Below, piece after piece: positions 15,778 to 24,819 of a stretch of 64,000 nucleotides of DNA (the first letter of the stretch is position 1; every line of letters begins with the position of its first letter). Origin of the DNA: Pseudomonas hunanensis (GTDB lineage Bacteria; Pseudomonadota; Gammaproteobacteria; Pseudomonadales; Pseudomonadaceae); assembly GCF_013393325.1 (NCBI RefSeq), contig NZ_QJRC01000084.1, positions 1 to 64,000 on the forward strand. Reading direction: 5' to 3'. The notes beneath the pieces are model-generated. The model searched no databases. It was not told the DNA's origin and saw only the letters and a program-made list of their open reading frames with translations. The translations under genes were made by a program, and so were the position numbers.

Positions 15778-16788
15778 TCACCAAGTCAGGCAGATCTTGC
15801 CGAAATGCCGGTTGCTCTCCTGGTAACGGAACGCCTCGACGATCTGCTCCAACTCGAAATGCTTGTCCACCACCGGGCGCAGGCCGTTGGCATCGATCGC
15901 CCGCACCATCGCCTGCTGCTGCGCACGGCTGCCTACCAGCACCCCTTGCAGACGAATCTGCCGCACCAGCGCCTGCACCAGCGGCAACTGCCCAGCCACC
16001 CCGGTGAGGATACCGATCAGCGAAACATGCCCACCGATGCGCGCGGCAATCATCGACTGCTCCAGCGTCGCCGGGCCACCCACTTCGATCACATGATCAA
16101 CCCCGCGGTTGCCCGTCAGCTCACGCACTTTCTCACCCCAGGCCGGGGTGCTCTTGTAATTGATCAGGTGGTCGGCACCCAACGCTTTCAGGCGCTCCAA
16201 CTTGGCATCGCTGGACGAGGTGGCGATCACTGTGGCGCCGGCCAGCTTGGCGAACTGCAAGGCGAAAATCGACACACCGCCAGTGCCCTGCACCAGCACC
16301 GTGTCGCCGGGCTTGAGGTGATCATCACTCATCAGCGCGCGCCAGGCGGTAAGCCCGGCGGTGGTCAGGGTGGCCGCTTCGGCATGGCTGAAACCCTTGG
16401 GCGCCAGGGTGAACGCAGTGGCACGGGCGGTGACCTGCTCTCGGGCGTAGCCATCGAGGCCGTCGCCAGGCACCTGGGCAAAGCCCTCGACATTGGCCTG
16501 GCCATCGAGCCAATCGGGGAAGAAGGTGCTGACCACGCTGTCGCCGACCTGGAACTCGGTAACGCCAGCCCCCACCGCGACCACCTCACCGGCGCCATCG
16601 GCCATGGGGATGCGCCGCTCGCTCGGGCCCCACATGCCGCTGACCACGGCGAAATCGTGGTAGTTGAGGGAGCTGGCGTGCAGGCGCACGGTGATCTCGC
16701 CGGCCTTGGGGGCCAGGGCCTCGCTGGTGCCGACCTCGACCTTGTCGTAGCCGCCGCCGGGTTGTACGTAGATGGCCTTGCTGGTCAT
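15778..16788 (-). CDS. Zinc-independent MDR-family alcohol dehydrogenase / quinone oxidoreductase
   Basis: A 336-residue medium-chain dehydrogenase/reductase. The GroES-like N-terminal domain contains LNYHDFAVVSG; the Rossmann domain contains VLVQGTGGVSIFALQFAKLAGATV and the tail VVDKHFELEQIVEAF. The Cys/His zinc ligands of true alcohol dehydrogenases are not evident (Asn-Tyr-His-Asp at the usual Cys position), pointing to an NADPH-dependent quinone or enone reductase. GGAG lies 9-10 bases before ATG 16788. Monocistronic; substrate unknown. Confidence 0.86.
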   Translation of the reverse strand: MTSKAIYVQPGGGYDKVEVGTSEALAPKAGEITVRLHASSLNYHDFAVVSGMWGPSERRIPMADGAGEVVAVGAGVTEFQVGDSVVSTFFPDWLDGQANVEGFAQVPGDGLDGYAREQVTARATAFTLAPKGFSHAEAATLTTAGLTAWRALMSDDHLKPGDTVLVQGTGGVSIFALQFAKLAGATVIATSSSDAKLERLKALGADHLINYKSTPAWGEKVRELTGNRGVDHVIEVGGPATLEQSMIAARIGGHVSLIGILTGVAGQLPLVQALVRQIRLQGVLVGSRAQQQAMVRAIDANGLRPVVDKHFELEQIVEAFRYQESNRHFGKICLTW

Positions 16789-16842
16789 GGGTAGGTCTCC
16801 GTATCAGAAGAAAGAATGGGGTTCAGCATAGACAGGTCCGGC

Positions 16843-16872
16843 CCTTTCGCGGGCATGCCCGCGAACAGGCCC
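16843..16872. repeat. REP palindrome
   Basis: CGCGGGC-AT-GCCCGCG (16849-16864) lies within the usual CCCTTT...AACAGGCC flanks. It lies between the end of the HAD gene and the start of the MDR gene, both on the minus strand. Confidence 0.75.
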
Positions 16873-16890
16873 GCATTGCCAATACAAGAA

Positions 16891-17484
16891 TCAGCCCAGC
16901 ATCACCTTCAATGCCTGGCAATCGGCCGCATGCCAATCCACCAGCTCCGGCCACGGGTTATCCGGCAGGTTCACCAGCACCGTGCGCGCCCCCGCCGCCC
17001 GTCCACAGTCCAGGTCAAAGCGGTAATCCCCCACCATCACCAGCTCACTGGGCGCCACGCCCCAGGCACTGGCAATTTTCAGTAACCCATCCGGGCTCGG
17101 CTTGGGCGCCGCTTCGTCACGCCCGAGAATGTGCTCCACCGCGAAGCAGTCCGCCAGGCCGATGGCCTCCAGCGTCACATGCGCAAGCTCACGCGCATTG
17201 CGGGTAAGAATACCCAGCCGGCAACCGCGCTCGGCCAGTTCGCGCACCAGTTCCACCGCCCCGGTGGCCGCCGTGGAGGCAACCGCCAGGTCCCGCTCGT
17301 GCTCCAGCAACCAGGCATGCTTGGCTGCCGCCTCATCAGCCGGCAGCGCCGCCAGGTGGGTGAGGATGTCGTGCTCGGCCGGGATGTCCAACGCCACGCG
17401 AATGGCGGCAAAGTCGTGCACCGCCACGGTCAAGGTGCCGTCCATGTCGAACACCCAGTTGCGCACCTCGCCAAGGAGGCTCAT
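16891..17484 (-). CDS. HAD-superfamily hydrolase (Gph/phosphoglycolate phosphatase-like)
   Basis: A 197-residue cytoplasmic phosphatase. Motif I is VFDMDGTLT with the nucleophile Asp, motif II ILTRNARE, motif III around KPSPDGL (Lys), and motif IV VGDYRFDLDCG. ATG 17484 overlaps the tesB stop as ATGA, so the two genes are coupled and cotranscribed (tesB first). The cap domain between motifs I and II is short and helical, as in Gph-like enzymes. Substrate unknown. Confidence 0.88.
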   Translation of the reverse strand: MSLLGEVRNWVFDMDGTLTVAVHDFAAIRVALDIPAEHDILTHLAALPADEAAAKHAWLLEHERDLAVASTAATGAVELVRELAERGCRLGILTRNARELAHVTLEAIGLADCFAVEHILGRDEAAPKPSPDGLLKIASAWGVAPSELVMVGDYRFDLDCGRAAGARTVLVNLPDNPWPELVDWHAADCQALKVMLG

Positions 17485-18350
17485 GCCCAATCCTTGCGAT
17501 GACGAATCAGGCCTTCCTGGCTGGACGATGCCACCAGTTGCCCGGCCTGGTTGAAGATGCTGCCGCGGCAGAAACCACGGGAATTACCGGCCCAGGGGCT
17601 ATCGGTTGCGTACAGCAGCCATTCGTCAGCGCGCAGGTTGCCATGGAACCACAACGAATGGTCGAGGCTGGCGATCTGCATGTCGCGCTGCCACACCGAC
17701 TTGCCATGGGGCAGCAGCGCAGTGGTCAGCAGGCCGAAGTCCGAGGCGTAGGCCAGCAGGTACTTGTGCAGGGCGGGTACGTCAGGCAGGTTGCCGTCGG
17801 CGCGGAACCAGGCGTACTTCACCGGGTCACCGGGCTTGGGGTTGAACGGGTCACGCTCAGTGACCGGGCGGATCTCGATCGGCTTGGCGCACAGCACTTT
17901 GTCGCGAATGCGCTCGGGCAACTGGTCGGCCATGGCGCGGGCCAGTTCGACTTCGGTCGGCAGGTTTTCCGGGCCGACCACCTCTGGCATCTGCGCCTGG
18001 TGCTCGAACCCTTCCTCGTCGTACTGGAACGATGCGCTGCAGGTGAAGATGGTCTGGCCTTTCTGGATCGCCGTCACCCGCCGGGTGCTGAAACTGCCGC
18101 CATCGCGCACGCGGTCCACCGAGTACACCACCGGCAGGCTGGCATCGCCCGGGCGCAGGAAGTAGCCGTGCAACGAATGCACATGGCGCGCGTCCTCGAC
18201 CGTCTGGCTGGCTGCCGACAACGACTGCCCCAGCACTTGCCCACCGTACAGCTGGCGGAAGCCCAGGTCCTGGCTGCGGCCACGGAACAGGTTCTCCTCG
18301 ATGGCTTCGAGGCTCAACAGGTCGACCAGGTCGTCCAACACATGACTCAT
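17481..18350 (-). CDS. tesB: Acyl-CoA thioesterase II
   Basis: Hydrolyses medium- and long-chain acyl-CoA to free acid and CoA in the cytoplasm. It is 289 residues, the normal TesB length, with a double hot-dog fold: N-terminal half with FRGRSQDLGFRQLYGGQVLG and HGYFLRPGD, C-terminal half with YASDFGLLTTALLPH and SLDHSLWFH (catalytic Asp region). ATG 18350 has GGAGAA at the right distance. An upstream extension to 18455 runs through a REP repeat and is not coding. Confidence 0.95.
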   Translation of the reverse strand: MSHVLDDLVDLLSLEAIEENLFRGRSQDLGFRQLYGGQVLGQSLSAASQTVEDARHVHSLHGYFLRPGDASLPVVYSVDRVRDGGSFSTRRVTAIQKGQTIFTCSASFQYDEEGFEHQAQMPEVVGPENLPTEVELARAMADQLPERIRDKVLCAKPIEIRPVTERDPFNPKPGDPVKYAWFRADGNLPDVPALHKYLLAYASDFGLLTTALLPHGKSVWQRDMQIASLDHSLWFHGNLRADEWLLYATDSPWAGNSRGFCRGSIFNQAGQLVASSSQEGLIRHRKDWA

Positions 18351-18362
18351 CGGGGGTTCTCC

Positions 18363-18405
18363 GTAGGAGCGAGCTTGCTCGCGATGCGCCGCCCGAGCGG
18401 CGCTC
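18363..18405. repeat. REP-like palindrome upstream of tesB
   Basis: GTAGGAGCGAGC-TT-GCTCGCGATG is followed by a second small palindrome (GCCGC...GCGGC). This is the sequence variant with GAGC in place of GGGC and lies just upstream of the tesB ribosome-binding site. Confidence 0.6.
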
Positions 18406-18497
18406 GATCTCACAGGCGCTGAACGTGCAACATGCAGCGCCTTCCAAGTGGGCAAATAATACAGGGTTTGTCATTCGTGCCGGGCATGGCCATGCAT

Positions 18498-19067
18498 TCA
18501 GGGGCGCAGGGTGCGCTCCCAATGGGTGCGGTCGATGCGGTACAGCACATGCGGGCGTAGCGGGTGGCCCTCAGGCAGGCGGGGGTGCTCGAAACTGCCC
18601 TGCGCGTCCTGCTGCATACCGATGGCTTGCATGACCTTCTGCGACGGCAGGTTGCTCTCGCTAGTGAACGACACGACTTCCTCCAGGCGCAATTGGGCGA
18701 AAGCACAACGCAGGCAGGTCCACGCCGCCTCGCTGGCAAAACCCAGGCCCCAGTGACGGCGGGCCAGGCGCCAGCCAATCTCCACAGCGGGGGTGAAATC
18801 GGCCTCGAAGCCCACGTGCAGCAAACCGGTCATGCCGATGAACGCGCCGCTGTCCTTGCGCTCAAGGGCCCACAAACCAAAACCGTATTCATTGAAGTGC
18901 CCGCGCACCCGACCGATCAATGCAGCGGCTTCCAGACGCGTCAGGGGCGCCGGGAAGTAGCGCATCACCTGCGGGTCGGCGCACAGCGCGGCGAACTCGC
19001 GCAGGTCGTCGTCGTGCCATTGGCGCAGCACCAGCCGTGCGCTTTCCAGTTCAAGGATGGGGGTCAT
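18498..19067 (-). CDS. GNAT N-acetyltransferase (RimJ/RimL type)
   Basis: A 189-residue acetyltransferase using acetyl-CoA. ELESARLVLRQWHDDDL at the start and GWRLARRHWGLGFASEAAW (acetyl-CoA pyrophosphate loop, R-x-x-W-G-x-G-F/Y-A) identify the Acetyltransf_3 branch that includes RimJ, RimL and many small-molecule acetyltransferases. GGAGCAGG precedes ATG 19067. It is divergent from the phosphatase gene; target unknown. Confidence 0.88.
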   Translation of the reverse strand: MTPILELESARLVLRQWHDDDLREFAALCADPQVMRYFPAPLTRLEAAALIGRVRGHFNEYGFGLWALERKDSGAFIGMTGLLHVGFEADFTPAVEIGWRLARRHWGLGFASEAAWTCLRCAFAQLRLEEVVSFTSESNLPSQKVMQAIGMQQDAQGSFEHPRLPEGHPLRPHVLYRIDRTHWERTLRP

Positions 19068-19246
19068 GGGGCCTGCTCCGGTTTTGCCGCCTTGCAGTGT
19101 ACAGCGTAGGCGCGGGCTCGGCTTTCACCCAACCGGTAGCCGCCGAATGCAATTTTCACACGCCCTTCACCGGCCCCCGACAGGCCCCTCAGCACAATGC
19201 CGCCATCTCTGCCGCGCCAGACGCGGCCATGCCAACGGAGCTACGC

Positions 19247-19933
19247 ATGCAATCGAGCAATACCCTGGGGCACGCTGCCATACACACCCGGCGCAAGCGG
19301 CGCCTGTCTCGCAAAGCCCTCGGTGCCGCCCTTGGCCTGTGCATGGTCGTGGCGGCGTTGACCACCTGGCTGGCGACGAGGACGCATATCGTGGACCTTG
19401 GCAACGAGCAACAACTGAGTGACAGCGGTTTACTGCAAGACTGGGCCGAAGGCGCGGTGATCGTGATGATCCGCCACGCCGAACGCTGCGACAGCGCACC
19501 CGGCCCCTGCCTGGACGACCCCACCGGTATCACCGTCAGCGGTAGCCAGGCCGCAACCCGTGTTGGCCAAGGGCTGAACCGGCTGGGCCTGCACAACGCC
19601 GACCTGCTGACCAGCCCGAAACTGCGCACCCGGCAAACCGCGCACTTCATCCTCGGTCAGGCGGTGGCCAGCGAAGGCTGGCTGGAAACCTGCGACAGCC
19701 AGTTCGCCAGCGAGGCGCTGGCGCGCAAACGTGCGGGGCACAACCTGGTGCTGGTGACCCACAACGGCTGCATCGACCATTTTGCCCGCCAGCAGAACGT
19801 TGCCGGTGGCGAGCGTCAAAGCAGCTACGCCAGCGCTTTGTTCGTGTCGGTGGATGGCGATGGCAAGGCGCGCATCCTAGGGCGCCTGAACGAGCCGGAC
19901 TGGCAACGCGTATTGGCCAGCGCAGGACGATAA
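19247..19933 (+). CDS. Periplasmic histidine phosphatase, Ais/PmrG-like
   Basis: A 228-residue histidine-phosphatase-superfamily protein. A basic N-terminus and one membrane-spanning signal anchor (about 28-45) precede the catalytic domain, with the phospho-acceptor in MIRHAERCD, the second Arg in SPKLRTRQTA, and the second His in VTHNGCIDHF. The nearest known type is Ais/PmrG, which removes a phosphate from lipopolysaccharide core heptose; that substrate is an inference. ATG 19247 has CGGAG 7 bases upstream; the longer frame from 18920 is not supported. Confidence 0.8.
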   Translation: MQSSNTLGHAAIHTRRKRRLSRKALGAALGLCMVVAALTTWLATRTHIVDLGNEQQLSDSGLLQDWAEGAVIVMIRHAERCDSAPGPCLDDPTGITVSGSQAATRVGQGLNRLGLHNADLLTSPKLRTRQTAHFILGQAVASEGWLETCDSQFASEALARKRAGHNLVLVTHNGCIDHFARQQNVAGGERQSSYASALFVSVDGDGKARILGRLNEPDWQRVLASAGR

Positions 19934-19971
19934 CTGGCAAGATCAGCACTGGCCCCGATTGTGAACACCCC

Positions 19972-20886
19972 ATGCCGCTGCCGCTGATCTACCACGAAGA
20001 CTACAGCCCGGAGTTCCCCGCCGAACACCGCTTCCCGATGGACAAGTTCCGCCTGCTGCGCGACCACTTGGTCGACAGCGGGCTGACCACCGACCAAGCC
20101 CTGCTGCGCCCGGACATCTGCCCCAACGACATCCTCGCCCTGGCCCACGACCGCAGCTACATCGAGCGCTACATGAACGGCGAGCTGTCGCGCGAGGACC
20201 AGCGCCGCCTCGGCCTGCCCTGGAGCGAGGCGCTGGCCCGGCGCACCGTGCGCGCCGTCGGCGGCTCGCTGCTCACGGCCGAAATGGCCCTGCAGCACGG
20301 CATCGCCTGCCACCTCGCCGGTGGCACCCACCATGCCCATTACGACCACCCCGCCGGCTTCTGCATCTTCAACGACCTCGCGGTGATCAGCCGTTACCTG
20401 CTGGCGGCTGGCCGGGTACACCGGGTGCTGATTTTCGACTGCGACGTGCACCAGGGCGATGGCACCGCGCGCATCCTGCACGACACGCCAGAGGCCATCA
20501 CCGTGTCGCTGCACTGCGAGCAGAACTTCCCGGCCCGCAAGGCGCAAAGCGACTGGGATATCCCCCTACCCCGTGGCATGGGCGATACCGCCTACCTGAA
20601 GGTGGTGGACGACGCCCTCAATTACCTGCTGCCGTTGTATCAGCCCGACCTGGTGCTGTACGACGCCGGCGTCGATGTGCACAAGGACGACGCTTTGGGC
20701 TACCTGCAACTGACCGATGCCGGCGTTGCCGCCCGTGACGAAGCCGTATTGCGCCACTGCCTGGGCCGCGATATCCCGGTGGTGGGCGTGATCGGCGGTG
20801 GTTACAGCAAGGACCGCGCAGCCTTGGCCAAACGCCACGGCATCCTTCACCACAGCGCAGCACGCGTCATCGGTTGTTCACAATGA
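19972..20886 (+). CDS. Histone-deacetylase-superfamily amidohydrolase
   Basis: A 304-residue zinc amidohydrolase of the arginase/deacetylase fold. The active site is readable: GGTHHAHYDHPAGFC (tandem His, acid-base), FDCDVHQGDGTA (Asp-x-His zinc ligands), YDAGVDVHKDD (third ligand Asp), and a C-terminal GGGYSKD. In bacteria such enzymes deacetylate small acetylamides, acetylpolyamines or rarely proteins; the substrate here is unknown. It follows the phosphatase by 38 bases and has a weak ribosome-binding site. Confidence 0.9.
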   Translation: MPLPLIYHEDYSPEFPAEHRFPMDKFRLLRDHLVDSGLTTDQALLRPDICPNDILALAHDRSYIERYMNGELSREDQRRLGLPWSEALARRTVRAVGGSLLTAEMALQHGIACHLAGGTHHAHYDHPAGFCIFNDLAVISRYLLAAGRVHRVLIFDCDVHQGDGTARILHDTPEAITVSLHCEQNFPARKAQSDWDIPLPRGMGDTAYLKVVDDALNYLLPLYQPDLVLYDAGVDVHKDDALGYLQLTDAGVAARDEAVLRHCLGRDIPVVGVIGGGYSKDRAALAKRHGILHHSAARVIGCSQ

Positions 20887-21034
20887 CTGTGGAACCGCTT
20901 GTGGATAACCTGCGGGAAAGGCGCTACAGCCCTTTGATGGCAAGGCCTGCAGACTTCTGAGCATTTTTTGACCAGTGCTTCCATGGCCAGCGCTGCGCTA
21001 GAATGCGCCTCTTTTCCACAGCCTGCTGCCCACC

Positions 21035-22276
21035 ATGCCCGATCTGAACCCCGCATCCTCTCCCCTCGCTGTCGTCATCGGTGGCGGCCCTGCCGGCTTG
21101 ATGGCTGCCGAAGCACTGGCCCAGGCAGGCCTGGCGGTCGAGGTGTTCGATGCCATGCCTTCGGTTGGGCGCAAGTTCCTGCTGGCGGGCGTCGGCGGCA
21201 TGAACATCACCCATTCCGAGCCCTACTCGGCGTTCGTGGCCCGATATGCCGAACGCCAGGGCGAGATCGAGGCGTTGCTGCGCGACTTCGATGCGGACGC
21301 ATTACGCCAATGGATTCACGGCCTGGGCATCGAAACCTTCGTCGGCACCTCGGGCCGGGTGTTTCCGACCGACATGAAAGCCGCGCCGCTGCTACGTGCC
21401 TGGCTCAAGCGCCTGCGTGACAACGGGGTAGTTATCCACACCCGTCATCGCTGGCTGGGCTGGAACTCCGATGGCGCCTTGCGGATTGCTTATCCACAGG
21501 GCGAACGGCTGGTGAAAGCCGCCGTCGTGGTGCTGGCACTGGGTGGCGCCAGCTGGGCGCGACTGGGCTCCGACGGCAATTGGCAAGCGCTGCTGGCCGA
21601 ACGGGCTGTGGATATCTCGCCTTTGCAGCCGAGCAACTGCGGTTTTGAAGTGGACAGTTGGAGCGCCTTGCTCAAGGACAAGTTCGCCGGCGCGCCGCTG
21701 AAGAACATTGCCCTCAGCGTACCGGGCAGTGCACCGCGCAAAGGCGAGTTCATCCTCACCGCGCAAGGTGTGGAGGGCAGCCTGGTGTATGCCTGGTCGG
21801 CACCGCTGCGCGAGGCCATCAACCGTGACGGCCGTGGGCTGTTGTTGCTCGACCTGCTGCCGGACAAGCCTGTGGACAAAATTGCCCAGGCACTGGCCAA
21901 GCCACGCGGTTCACGCTCCATGGCCAAGCATCTGCACAGCCAGTTGGGTATCGATGGGGTCAAGGCGGCACTGCTGCGGGAGCTGACCGATCACGCGAGC
22001 TTTGCCGACCCGCAGGCGCTGGCCCGATCGATCAAGGCATTGCCGATCACGTTGGTGCGTACACGGCCGCTGGATGAAGCGATCAGTAGCGCCGGCGGGG
22101 TGCGTTTCGAGGGGCTGGATGAGGGGTTGATGGTCAAGGGCATGCCGGGGGTGTTCTGTGCCGGCGAAATGCTGGACTGGGAGGCGCCGACCGGGGGGTA
22201 TTTGCTAACGGCGTGCTTTGCCAGCGGTTTGCGCGCCGGGCGAGCGGCGGCGGATTGGGTTAAGCCGGTTTCCTGA
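21035..22276 (+). CDS. FAD-dependent oxidoreductase, flavoprotein PP_4765 / HI0933 (BaiN-like) family
   Basis: A 413-residue flavoprotein. The FAD-binding Rossmann motif VVIGGGPAGLMAAEALAQAG lies at about 11-30, followed by GRKFLLAGVGGMNITHSE typical of the HI0933/BaiN group. The C-terminal FAD motif is GVFCAGEMLDWEAPTGGYL. Names in the family (TIGR03862, founded on P. putida PP_4765) indicate no known reaction. Monocistronic; followed by a REP pair. Confidence 0.9.
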   Translation: MPDLNPASSPLAVVIGGGPAGLMAAEALAQAGLAVEVFDAMPSVGRKFLLAGVGGMNITHSEPYSAFVARYAERQGEIEALLRDFDADALRQWIHGLGIETFVGTSGRVFPTDMKAAPLLRAWLKRLRDNGVVIHTRHRWLGWNSDGALRIAYPQGERLVKAAVVVLALGGASWARLGSDGNWQALLAERAVDISPLQPSNCGFEVDSWSALLKDKFAGAPLKNIALSVPGSAPRKGEFILTAQGVEGSLVYAWSAPLREAINRDGRGLLLLDLLPDKPVDKIAQALAKPRGSRSMAKHLHSQLGIDGVKAALLRELTDHASFADPQALARSIKALPITLVRTRPLDEAISSAGGVRFEGLDEGLMVKGMPGVFCAGEMLDWEAPTGGYLLTACFASGLRAGRAAADWVKPVS

Positions 22277-22282
22277 AAGATT

Positions 22283-22379
22283 GCAGGGGCTGCTGCGCAG
22301 CCCTTTCGCGACACAAGGCCGCTGCCACAGGTACGGCGCGGGCCTGAACTGTGTCGCGATGGGCCGCAGAGCGGCCCCG
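22283..22379. repeat. Inverted REP pair
   Basis: Two oppositely oriented units carry TCGCGACACA (22306-22315) and TGTGTCGCGA (22350-22359), flanked outside by GGGGCTGC...GCAGCCC and GGGCCGC...GCGGCCCC hairpins. They fill the gap between the convergent flavoprotein and RhlE-like genes and probably serve as a bidirectional terminator. Confidence 0.8.
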
Positions 22380-22384
22380 AAATC

Positions 22385-23716
22385 TCAGGGCTTACGCTTG
22401 CGCGGCCCACCATTGAAACTCGGCACCTTGCGCACCGCCTTGACTGCCGGCTCGGAATTACCCGCCTCAGAACTGTCCATCCAACGGCCCAGCCCGCGCT
22501 TGGCGCTGTTTTCTTTCGGCTTCTTGGGCTTCTTCGGTTTCTTGATCACCTGGCCACTGGCATCGGTCAGCGGCACCCGGTGATCAGGGATAAAATCAGG
22601 CTCTTCATGACGCGGCAGGGTCTGCCGGGTCAGCACTTCGATAGCCGCCAGCAGTTGCACTTCATCCGCGCACACCAGCGAAATCGCCTCGCCCTTGTTG
22701 CCCGCCCGCCCGGTACGGCCGATGCGGTGCACGTAGTCCTCGGCAACGATCGGCAGGTCAAGGTTGACCACCAGCGGCAAATCATCGATGTCCAGGCCAC
22801 GGGCTGCCACATCGGTGGCCACCAGCACCTGCACTTCGCGGGCCTTGAAGCTGTCCAGCGCGCGCTGACGGGTAGCCTGCGGGCGGTCCCCATGAATGCC
22901 GTCGGCGTTCACACCTTCGGCCAGCAAACGCTGCACCAGTTGGTCGACACCGTTACGGGTCTTGGCGAACACCAGCACCTGGGTCCAGCGCTGCTTGCGC
23001 AGCAGGTGGCAGAACAGGTCTTCCTTACGCTTTTTATCCACAGGCACCAGCCACTGCTTGACGCTGGTCGCGGTGGCGTTGCGCGGGCTCACTTCGATAC
23101 TGAGCGGGTCATTCAAGGCCAACCCCGCCAGCACGCGAATCTGATCGGAGAAGGTGGCGGAGAACAGCAGCGTCTGGCGCTTGCGGGGCAGCGCCGCGTA
23201 AACCGATTGCAGCTCCTCGGCAAAGCCCAGGTCGAGCATGCGGTCGGCTTCGTCCAGTACCAGGGTCTGCACCTGGTTGAACTTCACCGCGTTCTGCCGG
23301 AACAGGTCGAGCAAACGACCCGGGGTGGCCACCAGCAGGTCGACACCACGGCGCAGGCGCATCATCTGCGGGTTGATGCTGACGCCGCCATACACCGCGT
23401 AGGTGCTCAGCGGCAGGTTCTCGGCGTATTCGCGCACGTTGTTGTGCACCTGCTCGGCCAGTTCGCGGGTAGGTACCAGCACCAGCGCACGGATGGAGTT
23501 GCTGGCCACCTTTTCGCCTTCCAGCGCCAGGCGCTGCAGCACGGGCAAGGCAAAGCCTGCGGTCTTGCCGGTACCGGTCTGGGCTGCGGCCATCAGGTCG
23601 CGGCCGGCCAGCACGGCGGGGATGGCCTTGGCCTGCACCGGGGTCGGGGTGGTGTAGTCCAGCTGCTGCAGGGTACGCAGCAGCGGTTCGATCAGGCCGA
23701 GTTTGGCGAAATTCAT
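22385..23716 (-). CDS. rhlE: DEAD-box ATP-dependent RNA helicase (RhlE group)
   Basis: A 443-residue RNA helicase for rRNA or mRNA remodelling. Motifs in order are the Q motif (YTTPTPVQAKAIP), AQTGTGKT, PTRELAEQ, VLDEADRMLDLGF, LFSATFS, VFAKTRNGVDQL, ATDVAARGLDI, and HRIGRTGR. A lysine-rich tail of about 70 residues (KKPKKPKKPKE) follows the core and probably gives non-specific RNA binding. Several RhlE paralogues exist in pseudomonads, so the exact paralogue is uncertain. Confidence 0.92.
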   Translation of the reverse strand: MNFAKLGLIEPLLRTLQQLDYTTPTPVQAKAIPAVLAGRDLMAAAQTGTGKTAGFALPVLQRLALEGEKVASNSIRALVLVPTRELAEQVHNNVREYAENLPLSTYAVYGGVSINPQMMRLRRGVDLLVATPGRLLDLFRQNAVKFNQVQTLVLDEADRMLDLGFAEELQSVYAALPRKRQTLLFSATFSDQIRVLAGLALNDPLSIEVSPRNATATSVKQWLVPVDKKRKEDLFCHLLRKQRWTQVLVFAKTRNGVDQLVQRLLAEGVNADGIHGDRPQATRQRALDSFKAREVQVLVATDVAARGLDIDDLPLVVNLDLPIVAEDYVHRIGRTGRAGNKGEAISLVCADEVQLLAAIEVLTRQTLPRHEEPDFIPDHRVPLTDASGQVIKKPKKPKKPKENSAKRGLGRWMDSSEAGNSEPAVKAVRKVPSFNGGPRKRKP

Positions 23717-23771
23717 GGCAATACCGTCGGGGGGTTCAGCGAAGGCGGCAAGTTTACCGCATCACCCCTGC

Positions 23772-24686
23772 CTACTTGCAGATTTCGCCTTTCAACGGCT
23801 GCGCAGGCGCCTTGCGCCACTGTGGAAGGCCAATCAGCACCACCGCACCGATAATCACCGCCATCGCCACGCACTCTTCGGCGCCAATCTGTTCGCCGGC
23901 GAAGACGATGCCCAACAGCACCGCCACCGCCGGGTTGACGTAGGCGTAGCTGGTGGCGGCTGCCGGGCGCACATGTTTGAGCAAATACATGTAGGCACTG
24001 AACGCCAGGATCGAGCCGAAGAACACCAGATAGGCCAACGCCCCCCAGCCGGCAGCAGTCGGCATCTGCGTCATACGCTCGCCCGACAGCACACTGCCCA
24101 GCAACAGTACCGCCCCCCCCACCAGCATTTCTGCCGCGCTGGCCATCGGCCCCTGGGGCAGCGGCAAGGTTTTGCTCCACACCGAGCCGAACGCCCAGGA
24201 CGCCGCTGCGAACAGGATCAGCGCTGCACCCATCGGGCTTGCCTGCAGGTTGGAACCCAGGTTCAGTAGGCCGATACCCACCAGCCCCAGGGTAATGCCC
24301 GCCCACTCCAGCTTCGAATTGCGGTGCCCGAACAACAGGCCGAACAGCAGGGTGAACAGTGGCACTGTCGCCACGGCCAGCGCCGCTACGCCCGACGCCA
24401 CGCCAGCATGCTCGGCCACGGTCACACCACCGTTGCCACAGCTAAGCAGCAAAAAGCCAATTGCCCCTGCCGCCCGCCACTGCGGCCAGGTCGGCGCGGG
24501 CACACCGCGCCAGCGCAAAAAACCGTACAGCAGGCCGCCGGCAATCAGAAAGCGCACCCCGGCCATGAGCATCGGAGGCCAGCTCTCCACGCCGATACGA
24601 ATGAACAGATAAGTGGAACCCCAAACCAGGTACAAGGCCAGGAAAGCACCAATGAGCAACAGCGGGAAGCGACGGGCGGCAGGCAT
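23772..24686 (-). CDS. EamA-family (DMT) exporter, YedA-like
   Basis: A 304-residue, ten-helix drug/metabolite transporter with two EamA repeats. It opens with LLLIGAFLALYLVWGSTYLF. The second repeat starts near LILFAAASWAFGSVWSK and ends with PAAATSYAYVNPAVAVLLG (family signature). It most resembles E. coli YedA, an efflux protein of uncertain substrate. Transcribed from just upstream of 24686; no partner genes. Confidence 0.87.
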   Translation of the reverse strand: MPAARRFPLLLIGAFLALYLVWGSTYLFIRIGVESWPPMLMAGVRFLIAGGLLYGFLRWRGVPAPTWPQWRAAGAIGFLLLSCGNGGVTVAEHAGVASGVAALAVATVPLFTLLFGLLFGHRNSKLEWAGITLGLVGIGLLNLGSNLQASPMGAALILFAAASWAFGSVWSKTLPLPQGPMASAAEMLVGGAVLLLGSVLSGERMTQMPTAAGWGALAYLVFFGSILAFSAYMYLLKHVRPAAATSYAYVNPAVAVLLGIVFAGEQIGAEECVAMAVIIGAVVLIGLPQWRKAPAQPLKGEICK

Positions 24687-24819
24687 GGGAAAACTCGAAA
24701 TCCGTTTACGGGTGCTTCAGTTTAACGGCCTGCCTGGGCGAAGATACGTTACAGAACGGGCTCAAATGAGCGGCACACTTTTGGTGCGTTCGGCTTGAGC
24801 CCTGTATTGCCGGCCAGCC

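Noticed and set aside
18350..18455. Longer start for TesB
   Set aside because: The extra 35 codons pass through a REP palindrome and lack homology; ATG 18350 has a proper ribosome-binding site.
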